The notes beneath the pieces are model-generated. The model searched no databases. It saw only the letters and a program-made list of their open reading frames with translations, and had not been told where the DNA came from. This document shows, piece after piece, positions 56,318 to 64,000 of a stretch of 64,000 bases of DNA. Each line of letters opens with the position of its first letter. The stretch's first letter is position 1. Origin of the DNA: an uncultured Fulvivirga sp. (GTDB lineage: Bacteria; Bacteroidota; Bacteroidia; Cytophagales; Cyclobacteriaceae); contig CANMSE010000002.1 of the NCBI GenBank assembly GCA_947500555.1, forward strand, positions 248,001 through 312,000, in the 5' to 3' direction. Made by a program: the position numbers and the translations under genes.

Positions 56318-56831
56318 TATTCAGGGGCATTTAGCTCGCAACTTTCATCTAAATGGGGAACAGCAAGCTGTATTTCATTCCGTGCTTCATTCCCTTTTCG
56401 ATCACCAATATGTACTTATAAATTCCACTGATAAAATTGACTTGATTTATGACTACAATAGTGATTTAAAAAGTCATCTTACGAAAAAGCTATGTGAGAT
56501 TAAGAACAAGTCTTATAGTGTAGAAATTGAAAGGAAATTTTATCATGCAGTAGGGTCCAAAAATTCACTGGAATCTTTTTTCATAAGGTTGTATCAAGTT
56601 GCTCAAAGGAAAGATAGTTATGAGGCTTATATAGCAGAATTTGATAAGATAGCGAAAGCCAATCCTGACAATCCAGTCATAATGCACATATTAGGCTGTT
56701 TCAATCATATCGATCTGCATGACTTCAAGAACATGTATGCTAATGGCTTAAACAGGCAAAAACTCGTTATCAACCGACACAAAACATATGCTCACCTCAT
56801 AAATTATTTGGATAAATTTATCCATAATTAG
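56304..56831 (+). CDS. Unknown protein coupled to the ankyrin gene
   Basis: I do not recognise this 175-residue protein. It is helical and charged, with a start at ATG 56304 (MNLLSIQGHLARNF) overlapping the ankyrin gene. A TTG at 56295 is a less likely start. Residues 90-130 look like a TPR-like or bundle region (FDKIAKANPDNPVIMHILG). No signal peptide or membrane segment is visible. Overlap with the ankyrin gene suggests a shared function and fixed ratio. Confidence 0.75.
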   Translation: MNLLSIQGHLARNFHLNGEQQAVFHSVLHSLFDHQYVLINSTDKIDLIYDYNSDLKSHLTKKLCEIKNKSYSVEIERKFYHAVGSKNSLESFFIRLYQVAQRKDSYEAYIAEFDKIAKANPDNPVIMHILGCFNHIDLHDFKNMYANGLNRQKLVINRHKTYAHLINYLDKFIHN

Positions 56832-56845
56832 AATAATCTTTGGAA

Positions 56846-57136
56846 CTACCTGTCTTGAGGTTTAATACCCTTAGCCTTATCTCTTCTTGGAACAAAAGCC
56901 TCCATGTTTACCGGCTTTGTTACAGGCTTTTCTGATGGTAGATACTTCAAGAGTAATTCCTTAGGTCTAATCGGTCTCTTTTCAAAGCCTCCTCCACAAT
57001 TGGGGCATACGTTTTCAAGAATTTTCTCAACACAATCCTGGCAATAGGTGCATTCAAAAGTACAAATGAAGGCTTCTGTACTATCTGGCGGAAGTGGCTT
57101 GCTACAGTTTTCGCATGATGGTCTTAACTCAAGCAT
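56846..57136 (-). CDS. DUF1272 family protein
   Basis: The 96 residues begin with MLELRPSCENCSKPLPPDST and contain a zinc-like Cys set (C8, C11, C26, C30, C34 with C44 and C47 in CPNCGGGF), typical of DUF1272. The function is unknown. It ends two bases after the start region of the WD40-caspase gene upstream and so is the last gene of that operon. No export signal is seen, so it is probably cytoplasmic. Confidence 0.88.
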   Translation of the reverse strand: MLELRPSCENCSKPLPPDSTEAFICTFECTYCQDCVEKILENVCPNCGGGFEKRPIRPKELLLKYLPSEKPVTKPVNMEAFVPRRDKAKGIKPQDR

Positions 57137-57138
57137 AC

Positions 57139-59136
57139 TTACTCCTTTTTATAAAAAACGAACTCACCACCTTCATCACCAGCCCCTTTCAACGGATTTC
57201 CTATCGGGGTTTGATCTGAAATTTCTGATACTTGAATTTTAACATATTGCACTAGTTCGCTTACCGTGACTTTGTCTTTAGGATTCTCTTTTAAGAACTT
57301 AAGAAAATTGCTTGCAAAGGGACTATTCTTTCCTTCAGTACCATCTGAGACTACTTCCAACCTACCCGAGGCCAATCCCCAACGTGACCTGAACTGCTCC
57401 ACATTATCGGCATAGCCTCGTTTTTGTTCATTGAAAAGGGATCCTGAAAAACAGGCATCAGCAACTAAAAATGTATGCTGCGAATCGATATTACCCATAA
57501 TTTTCAAAATGTCAGAATTAGATAGATAGTCTCCACTATTATTCACTTTGGCATCCACCGGTATCCAATACCCTTCGTTGAGCAATTCATCATAAAACCC
57601 ATGTCCAGAAAAGTAAATGAGCAGATTATCGTTAGGGGTCACACGTTCTATTAAACTTCTAAGACCTTTATAGATATTATTTCTGGTTGCCTGCTCATCT
57701 TTAATGACCGTAACATTTCCAAAATCAAAATCATAGAGCCCCATCAAAGTGCCTGCAACGTCATTTGCATCTTTTACCGCATTATTTAGTTGAGGCCAAA
57801 ATTGATAGTCATTAATTCCAACCACGAAAAGATAGTTAGTAGCAGAAGATGCATCATAGCCATTACCATCCAAATCTCTACGATTAACAACAAACTTCTT
57901 CAAAGCGATATTATCATTGACATCTGTTACCTCCATGGTAACAAAATTATCTCCCATAGATAGAGGAAGATTGATGACGAAGTTTCCACTTTCTCTTATT
58001 GGCGTCTCGATACCGTTTATTCTCAACCTACGTACACCTGATTCGTCAATCACGGCTCCTTTTATTTCTATAATATCCTTAGAATAACGCACCCTATCAT
58101 CTGAAATATTTGCCGGGCTGGAGACATAAATCTGTGGTGGCGTTTTATCGGTATCATCTTTGAAATTGAATATAGGAGATATGTTTAAAGAAGATACATC
58201 CCAAATTTGGACTTCTTTGCTGTATTGCTCAACGACTACAATTTCTTTGCCTTTAGGGCTAAAATGAATATCCAGTACTCCACCTTTAAAATCATCAAAG
58301 GCCAACCTCTTATTACCTGTTTTAACATCGTAAATAGCCAATGATTTATCATCCGAACCCGATGCCAAATATTGGCCGTCTCCACTAAAGGTCAGGTCAT
58401 AAATCCATCCCTTTTGACCTTCTTGCGTTTGGAGTAACTCTCCAGTCTCTATATTCCAAAGTTTTACTTTTTTATCATCCCCTCCACTGGCCAGGGTTTT
58501 ATTATCCGGGCTTATGGCAAGCGTTCTCACCCAATCGTCATGTGCCTGGAATGATTTTAGAACATTACCTGAATTTGTTTCCCAAATAATAATTTTTTCA
58601 TCCCCTCCTGCTGTTGCTATAAATTGACCATTATCCGTAACCGCCAAGGCTCTTAATGGTTTGGTATGTTCCTTTTTAGAGTAGATCATACTGCCATTAT
58701 CCAAATCCCATAAAATGAGCTTCATATCCTCCGAAATAGAAGCCAGATAGTTGGTCCCACTTACAAAACTTATGGCAATGACCTCTTTATCATGACCGGT
58801 GAAAGTTCTTACTACTTGCCCTGTATTGATGTCCCAGACTATGACTGACTTGTCCATACTTGCTGAGGCCAACATGGTATTCTTAGCATCAAACTCAATA
58901 TCCAGAATCTTTTTCTTGTGCCCTTCAAAGGTTCTCACCTCTGTATCATTACCAGCATTATATAATGTAATCACATTATTGTCGGCAATGGCTAAAAACG
59001 AATTGTCAGGTGAATAATTAGCAACGGATGCATTCTTGGTTTTGATACCTACTTTAAGCAGATTTTGAGCTGTAAGCCTCCATGAAAAACAAATGGTCAG
59101 TACAATTAATAAATATGTCCTCATACTCACAGTCAA
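57139..59136 (-). CDS. Exported WD40 repeat protein with C-terminal caspase-like domain
   Basis: The 665 residues begin with a signal peptide (ends near LTAQ). Residues 28-330 are a seven-bladed WD40 propeller, the blades ending in LYN, VWD, LWD, IWE, LWN, IYD and IWD. Residues 335-430 look like an immunoglobulin-like domain. Residues 440-660 are a caspase-type (C14) peptidase with H512 (YFSGHGF) and C562 (VADACFSGS). Both catalytic residues are present. It is probably periplasmic or surface-bound. The target is unknown. It is third in an operon with a lipoprotein and a barrel gene. Confidence 0.93.
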   Translation of the reverse strand: MTVSMRTYLLIVLTICFSWRLTAQNLLKVGIKTKNASVANYSPDNSFLAIADNNVITLYNAGNDTEVRTFEGHKKKILDIEFDAKNTMLASASMDKSVIVWDINTGQVVRTFTGHDKEVIAISFVSGTNYLASISEDMKLILWDLDNGSMIYSKKEHTKPLRALAVTDNGQFIATAGGDEKIIIWETNSGNVLKSFQAHDDWVRTLAISPDNKTLASGGDDKKVKLWNIETGELLQTQEGQKGWIYDLTFSGDGQYLASGSDDKSLAIYDVKTGNKRLAFDDFKGGVLDIHFSPKGKEIVVVEQYSKEVQIWDVSSLNISPIFNFKDDTDKTPPQIYVSSPANISDDRVRYSKDIIEIKGAVIDESGVRRLRINGIETPIRESGNFVINLPLSMGDNFVTMEVTDVNDNIALKKFVVNRRDLDGNGYDASSATNYLFVVGINDYQFWPQLNNAVKDANDVAGTLMGLYDFDFGNVTVIKDEQATRNNIYKGLRSLIERVTPNDNLLIYFSGHGFYDELLNEGYWIPVDAKVNNSGDYLSNSDILKIMGNIDSQHTFLVADACFSGSLFNEQKRGYADNVEQFRSRWGLASGRLEVVSDGTEGKNSPFASNFLKFLKENPKDKVTVSELVQYVKIQVSEISDQTPIGNPLKGAGDEGGEFVFYKKE

Positions 59137-59143
59137 CTAGTTG

Positions 59144-59740
59144 TTACTTTTTTCTTCCCAAATTGTAAGAAATACCTGTTTGAAGTTGAATTAGAAAATC
59201 ACCTCCATCTTCCAAGAGGATTTCAAAAGCATCATCCCCCACCTGACGAGCGCTAAGTTCAATGGCATTCAAATACAAGTTTCTATTCAGTTTTATCATT
59301 AGACCAAGACCTGCACCAAATCCGTTCGTTTGAGAAGCTAGTCTGTAATCTCCAAAGTCCTTAATAAGTTCCATACGGAAATAACTGAGATTAAGATAGG
59401 GTCTGATACTTGGAGAGCGGCTGGCTGAAAGTCTAACATTCAACCCAATAATACTTAGCTCGGCATCGTTTTCTAAAAGATCATTGGACACTTCCTCGGC
59501 AAAATTCATATCTACCCCCCTGGAAAAGAATGGACCAACGGCAATGCGTTCGTTAATATGAAAGTGTAACGCTCCGGAAATATTAATTCCCTCGAAGTCC
59601 TGTGTTTCCATTCCCGTAATTATTCCGTAGCCACCCTGGAGTTTGGCATCCATGGATGGAATAGGTAATTGCGCCAACGAAAAAGTAGAAATAGACAACA
59701 TAATTAGGCATAAAATGGCTCCTTTATATATATATTTCAT
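59144..59740 (-). CDS. Outer-membrane beta-barrel protein
   Basis: From ATG 59740 the protein has 198 residues. A signal peptide ends near SLAQ (about 24) and the rest is an eight- to ten-strand barrel with alternating hydrophobic residues and a C-terminal aromatic-rich strand (ISYNLGRKK). It resembles OmpA-like/PorT-type outer-membrane proteins of unknown ligand. A TTG at 59749 is a possible start overlapping the stop of the lipoprotein gene. It lies 7 bases before the caspase gene. Confidence 0.87.
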   Translation of the reverse strand: MKYIYKGAILCLIMLSISTFSLAQLPIPSMDAKLQGGYGIITGMETQDFEGINISGALHFHINERIAVGPFFSRGVDMNFAEEVSNDLLENDAELSIIGLNVRLSASRSPSIRPYLNLSYFRMELIKDFGDYRLASQTNGFGAGLGLMIKLNRNLYLNAIELSARQVGDDAFEILLEDGGDFLIQLQTGISYNLGRKK

Positions 59741-59745
59741 ATCTA

Positions 59746-60789
59746 TCAATTCACGGTGTACTGGTAATCTATTGTTACTATTTCATCACTAGTCATACTC
59801 CCGGATTGTTCATCTCGTGGATCTAAAAGCCACCAATCGAACAGAAAAACCTGGCCTATTTTCGTTGACTGACCAAACAGATTGGGAAATAACAAAACAG
59901 GATGAAAGAAAAAAGTATCAGGATTTCTACTTGTTTCAAAAGTTTGACCACCTCCTCCTACCCGTTGGTCAATAAGTCGTAATTCTCCAATGACGTTATT
60001 ACCTATGGCAAATAAAGCAGCTGGGTTGCCAATAGTGTCAAAGAAGACATCGGCTGGACCATAAATATAGCAATCCGTATTTGCACAAAACTGAGTTAAT
60101 GTCTTGGTAGAACCACCCTGTCGAAACTGTATCTGACTGACTATTTGACTATCATCTGCAATAAAAATAGTTTGTTCTACAGAAGTAGATGCTTTTATAT
60201 TCTCAAAAACCCTATCTACAGACTCTACAATATTATCAACAATGTAATTTAAGTTGTCAGTAGTTCGTGTAACAGAAGAACTGTCTAATGTATATCTATT
60301 CGTAATCGTCTGGGTAAGTCTTCCTAAATTATCATAAGAAAAATCAAAGGTTTCAAACTCAAATCCATTTCTATCATCAACATTTTCTATTCGACTGGCC
60401 AAACCATTTGATCCATAGGTGAAGTTGGTTACAATTCTGGCATTATTGAGTGTAGGTGCCGTTGGGTCATCCTTATCGAAGAAATAATTAAACCTGAACT
60501 TGTCAATTATATCTCGATCTGTTGATTCAGTATTGGAGTGAGCAGAAACACCTGACCAATCTATTCTTGCTATCTTGTTATCGCTATTGGTAGTTACCAA
60601 TCCAGTACCGGGAGCAGAATTGGGAAGTGCCGAATTATTGATTTGTTGCGATAAGACTATTTCTGATAGAACTAACCTTTGATTTAGCTCATCAGCTCCC
60701 TGAATATCATCATCTTCAATTATTGAACATGAACTAAGCTGAATAAAAAAAAGTAGTACTAAAAAAGAACGCCATTTAGAATATTTCAT
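59746..60789 (-). CDS. Lipoprotein with YD-repeat-like strands, unknown
   Basis: The 347 residues begin with a lipoprotein signal (IQLSSC, Cys about 22) followed by acidic residues (EDDDIQGADE). The middle part has a YD-repeat-like pattern (FDFSYDNLGRLTQTITNRY). The family is not recognised. It is the first gene of a four-gene operon with the barrel, the WD40-caspase and DUF1272 genes. The stop overlaps the next gene's possible TTG start by four bases. Confidence 0.82.
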   Translation of the reverse strand: MKYSKWRSFLVLLFFIQLSSCSIIEDDDIQGADELNQRLVLSEIVLSQQINNSALPNSAPGTGLVTTNSDNKIARIDWSGVSAHSNTESTDRDIIDKFRFNYFFDKDDPTAPTLNNARIVTNFTYGSNGLASRIENVDDRNGFEFETFDFSYDNLGRLTQTITNRYTLDSSSVTRTTDNLNYIVDNIVESVDRVFENIKASTSVEQTIFIADDSQIVSQIQFRQGGSTKTLTQFCANTDCYIYGPADVFFDTIGNPAALFAIGNNVIGELRLIDQRVGGGGQTFETSRNPDTFFFHPVLLFPNLFGQSTKIGQVFLFDWWLLDPRDEQSGSMTSDEIVTIDYQYTVN

Positions 60790-60953
60790 GCCATCTACAG
60801 AATGTATAACATTCTAATTTAATCAAATTCAAGAAGAATTTACTGTCACAATGTCGACATATTCTAATAATCTGGCAATAGTGAAAGTTGAACTTGTTTC
60901 AGTTTAGTTGTTCTGATTTAGTACATAAAGACTTCCAAGATACTATTCCAACT

Positions 60954-61685
60954 CTAAAACATTTCCCAAACAAGCTTGGATGAATTCGGTAAAGCTAGTT
61001 CCAACTTAATCACATAGGGAGCTTCTTCGCTAATCCAAAATGTTAAATTTTGATTGGTGGTTAATTCCCAACACAAGGTTTCTTCTCCTCCAGGAAGCTT
61101 TAGTTTTGACTTACCAACCACACTTGCAACAAGCCAATCTCGGGAGTTGGTACGTGAATTATAAAACGGGAGTTTCGCTACCAAATCTTCTTTCAATGGA
61201 AGTCCCAGCAGCAAAATTCCGTAAAGGTTCCAATCAAAAACCGATTCATTCAAATCAGTATTGACCTCTTTTAATTCGTTATCCTGATTTTTGTTTGTGT
61301 GCCCTTCAATTTTCCCGTTTTCAAACTCATAGTAAGTGAAACTACCTTTTGGCGTAATGGTGGAAAAGCTTTTGGGAACTAACGTTTTGTAGTCTACCAT
61401 ATTAATCCATGTATCCTGAAGCTCCATTTTAGGACTATACAAATCTTGAACACGATGCAGGTACTTTTTCCCTTCAAGTTCGATTATCTGTGAATAGTCA
61501 GTCCATATTCTATTTAGACTCACATTACCTGATGAATCAATGAACGAAACCTTCCATTTGTTCGTGTAAGGTTTGATTTTAGTTCCATCAATCCACCTTC
61601 CACCCACCTCAATATGTAAAGTGTCGACTTGACCATACACAACAGTTGAGTAGGCCATTGAAAAGATTATTAGAATGTACTTCAT
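60954..61685 (-). CDS. Exported DUF3108-like protein, unknown
   Basis: The 243 residues have a signal peptide (ends near VVYGQ, 18-19) and a single beta-rich domain with a C-terminal FWISEEAPYVIKLEL, which recalls DUF3108-type periplasmic barrels. The assignment is weak. It lies downstream of the CRTAC1-like gene on the same strand by 25 bases and may be co-transcribed. Confidence 0.7.
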   Translation of the reverse strand: MKYILIIFSMAYSTVVYGQVDTLHIEVGGRWIDGTKIKPYTNKWKVSFIDSSGNVSLNRIWTDYSQIIELEGKKYLHRVQDLYSPKMELQDTWINMVDYKTLVPKSFSTITPKGSFTYYEFENGKIEGHTNKNQDNELKEVNTDLNESVFDWNLYGILLLGLPLKEDLVAKLPFYNSRTNSRDWLVASVVGKSKLKLPGGEETLCWELTTNQNLTFWISEEAPYVIKLELALPNSSKLVWEMF

Positions 61686-61710
61686 GGTTCAGTGTTAGCT
61701 TCTCATTATA

Positions 61711-63237
61711 CTAATTCAATGATTTACCCTCAATTGCTGTCAATATTTGATTCGTTTTGACATTACTATACGTATCTACCTGACCGGAAGGCCATATGAT
61801 TTCTACTTTTTCTACAGACTTGGCTCTGTTAACACCAAAGTGAGCTCTCAAATCGTTAACACCAAGGAAAGTAGCACTGGAACCTATTTCTCTGTATTGT
61901 GTAACAGACTGTCCATTTATTTTTGAGGTTAATTTTACTTTAGTACCTATCCCCGACTTGTTAGACTTCTCCCCTATGCATTTAATAACAAGCCAGTTTA
62001 AACCATTGTCAGTATCATTTCTATATAAAAAATTTACATCTCCTCCACTAACATACCCTGTTTTATTGGAAACAAATAAATCTACTTTGCCATCATTATT
62101 GTAATCACCAGCACTTAGTCCCCAGGTATTTTTTGCAGTTTCAACATGATGTCCCTTCTCTATACTTTTGAATTGTCCGTCTCCTTGATTTTCATAATAA
62201 CGATTTTGCTGATTGCCTCCATTTCCTACATAAACATCTAAATCGCCATCGTTATCAAAATCCGCCCAAACGTTGGCTAGTGAAATTCCTATGTCATTTA
62301 CAATAGCACCCTCAGTCACCCTAACGATCGTATCTCCTTTATTTAGATACATATTATTTTTTAAGCCCCCAACAGCACCGCCCCAGTTAGTCATATAAGC
62401 ATCAAGGTCACCATCATTATCAAAATCAATCCAGTTCCATGTTTGCCCATCCAATGAGTCTAATGCAAAAACCTGGTTTGTAATTCTTTGAAATGATAGC
62501 GTTCCGTTCTCTTTCAACATGTTTTTATAGTGAAAATCTGGCCTTAAAGTACCATTTGCTGGGCCGCTACCTATAAATAAATCAGAATCTCCATCTTGAT
62601 CATAATCTGCCCATGTTGCATTGGTAAAGGGGGCTGTAATTCTCGTCAGTGGAGTTGTAAGAACTTCAGAAAAACTTCCGAATTGATCGCCATTATTTTT
62701 AAATAAAAAATTTCCTGTGGTTGGAAGACCAACGAATCCTCCGGCTGGGTGTATGACTGTAAGATCTAAAAATCCATCATTATCAAAATCTCTCCAATTG
62801 GCAGCAAAACCAAGAATATTATTCTTTCCATTATTATAAAATTCGTTTCGTTGAAATCGATTTTTGCCTAAGTTTTTGTAAAGGAAAGAGCCAGTGTTAG
62901 TAAACGCATTCACAATGAATAAGTCATTTAATCCGTCATTGTCATAATCACCCCATGAGTGTCCAAAAGTAACAGCTTGCAGTCCTGTAACTTCACCGGC
63001 TTCTACTCTAACAAATTGGTCATTACCATTATTTTGATACAATGTATTAAATCCAAAAGGAGTATTAGCATTGGACAGGAAAACATCTAGGTCACCATCA
63101 TTATCATAATCTATAAAGCTTGCGCCATTTGTATTAGTAGTATCCAAGGCAATTGGCCCTTCTGTTATTAGGGTGAATTTTTGAGCAGTTAGATTGAAAC
63201 TGGTTAATAGAATTAGTGAAAAAAAAAGGTGTTTCAT
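61711..63237 (-). CDS. CRTAC1-like protein with FG-GAP repeats and ASPIC domain
   Basis: The 508 residues have a signal peptide (LTAQ, about 19) and a propeller of FG-GAP/VCBS repeats, each with a Ca2+-binding D-x-D-x-D-G motif, for example DYDNDGDLDVF, DFDNDGFLDLTV and DYNNDGKVDLF. The C-terminal 90 residues match the ASPIC/UnbV domain (VKCIGEKSNKSGIGTKV, LRAHFG, VEIIWPSGQVD). Such proteins are exported and probably bind glycans or partners on the surface. The ligand is unknown. Confidence 0.93.
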   Translation of the reverse strand: MKHLFFSLILLTSFNLTAQKFTLITEGPIALDTTNTNGASFIDYDNDGDLDVFLSNANTPFGFNTLYQNNGNDQFVRVEAGEVTGLQAVTFGHSWGDYDNDGLNDLFIVNAFTNTGSFLYKNLGKNRFQRNEFYNNGKNNILGFAANWRDFDNDGFLDLTVIHPAGGFVGLPTTGNFLFKNNGDQFGSFSEVLTTPLTRITAPFTNATWADYDQDGDSDLFIGSGPANGTLRPDFHYKNMLKENGTLSFQRITNQVFALDSLDGQTWNWIDFDNDGDLDAYMTNWGGAVGGLKNNMYLNKGDTIVRVTEGAIVNDIGISLANVWADFDNDGDLDVYVGNGGNQQNRYYENQGDGQFKSIEKGHHVETAKNTWGLSAGDYNNDGKVDLFVSNKTGYVSGGDVNFLYRNDTDNGLNWLVIKCIGEKSNKSGIGTKVKLTSKINGQSVTQYREIGSSATFLGVNDLRAHFGVNRAKSVEKVEIIWPSGQVDTYSNVKTNQILTAIEGKSLN

Positions 63238-63354
63238 AGCATATTGTTTTCAACGAATATGCCCATGAATTCTATTATTGAGGTCAAATCCTATAAGATT
63301 TGACTTTTTACAGTAACGAACTAAAGTATACGCAAATTAAAGCCGTCCAGATAG

Positions 63355-64000
63355 CTACTTAGAAACTACAATGCCCAGCACCTTGGCCAACTCAACTTCA
63401 GACTTTTTAAGTCTATCATGAATAATAAATAACTTATCCTGCTCTTCAGTATCTTTCTCCTCCCGCATTTTAGCCAAATTCTCACTGATTAGCTTTTGAA
63501 TAACTCTAAACTTTAACCTAGCTACATTGGTGTACACTACAGTATCTAAAAGATCCTTTTCCGAAGGAATGAAGATCTGATATTTATCCTGCCAATTAGG
63601 GCTTATCTCTCGCCTCTCCGTAAGAAGGTTAATTGCCTCGTGCTTAATCTTCTCAGAACCATTAGCAACAAGATAATTACCATCAATTATCTCTCCTTCA
63701 GCCAGTTTTGCTTTAAATAAGTCAAAAATCTCTTTGTAAACAGGAGTGACAAATTCAACATCTTCGAGCTCAGTTAATAAATAGTTATAGAGTTTGTACT
63801 CGTCTTCAATATCATTGAGCCCATAATTAATAAGCAGACGAATACTTTCTCTTTCCTGAACTCTAATCTGAGCAGCCTGATCAATAGTTTGAATTTCTGT
63901 CTCGACAATCAGTTCTTCCAGAAGTCGATCGCCTGTCGACTCTTCTATCCTCTTCTTATCGTCCTTACGCCTCTCTTTAATGAGGTTTTTATTGAGTTCA
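63355..64000 (-). CDS. dnaG: DNA primase DnaG, C-terminal part
   Basis: The frame enters from the right edge on the minus strand and ends at TAG 63357-63355, giving the last 214 residues. The part seen matches the C-terminal DnaB-binding helical domain of Bacteroidota DnaG, with LLINYGLNDIEDEYKLYNY, then HEAINLLTERREISPNWQ and YTNVARLKFRVIQKLI. DnaG makes RNA primers at the replication fork. The zinc and TOPRIM domains lie outside the window. Confidence 0.85.
   Translation of the reverse strand, partial: ELNKNLIKERRKDDKKRIEESTGDRLLEELIVETEIQTIDQAAQIRVQERESIRLLINYGLNDIEDEYKLYNYLLTELEDVEFVTPVYKEIFDLFKAKLAEGEIIDGNYLVANGSEKIKHEAINLLTERREISPNWQDKYQIFIPSEKDLLDTVVYTNVARLKFRVIQKLISENLAKMREEKDTEEQDKLFIIHDRLKKSEVELAKVLGIVVSK

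Noticed and set aside
56846..60789. Calling the caspase operon an anti-phage defence system
   Set aside because: The caspase and two partner proteins carry export signals, and there are no nuclease, nucleotide-sensor or restriction genes nearby.

Overview
The window reads as a chromosomal segment of a marine or soil Bacteroidota, most likely of the order Cytophagales. The signs are low G+C, a type IX secretion sorting domain, many lipoproteins and outer-membrane barrels, FG-GAP/ASPIC and WD40-caspase proteins, RprY-like and TPR-type two-component systems, and at least one promoter resembling the Bacteroidota TAnnTTTG type. There is no rRNA, no tRNA that I could recognise, no CRISPR array, no insertion sequence and no prophage. 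Both ends are cut: the left end holds the last codons of a probable regulator, and the right end holds the 3' part of dnaG on the minus strand.

Region 1 (1-3851) is the phenylacetyl-CoA epoxidase cluster paaABCD. A vapBC-type toxin-antitoxin pair sits between paaC and paaD. Region 2 (3900-12223) holds a TolB-propeller amidohydrolase, two lipoproteins, an AlkB-type alkane monooxygenase, a decayed acetyltransferase with three in-frame stops, and a DEAD-box helicase. Region 3 (12288-22470) is mostly housekeeping and stress genes: VF530-like, pentapeptide repeat, Dps, YtxH, a CFA-like methyltransferase, sorbosone-dehydrogenase-like, SDR, polyprenyl synthase, hydrolase, CorA, and a TPR sensor that ends after its phosphoacceptor domain.

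Region 4 (22486-28481) has an outer-membrane receptor-like barrel divergent from an RprXY-like two-component pair, with a direct-repeat operator candidate between them, then a serine hydrolase. Region 5 (28545-38063) is an accessory stress region. It has an ECF42-type sigma factor with its DGPF/YCII partner and a second operon of DUF6265, YCII-VOC, DUF1801 and SRPBCC genes. Both operons are preceded by the same bipartite element, TGTCCCC-N16-TGTCAT, which I read as a small sigma-factor regulon. Region 6 (38065-43548) has a heavy-metal domain protein, an M23 peptidase and a NarL-type two-component system whose kinase seems to start with ATT.

Region 7 (43875-54212) has katG, a large T9SS cargo protein, a SulP transporter, and an operon of MFS, Crp/Fnr, DoxX and a beta-hydroxyacid dehydrogenase. 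Region 8 (54309-64000) has a cupin lipoprotein, an OxyR-like regulator divergent from an ankyrin gene, a tight minus-strand operon of lipoprotein, outer-membrane barrel, secreted WD40-caspase and DUF1272 protein, two exported proteins and dnaG. The best candidates for undescribed biology are the ECF42 regulon, the envelope caspase operon and the toxin-antitoxin pair wired into the paa operon.
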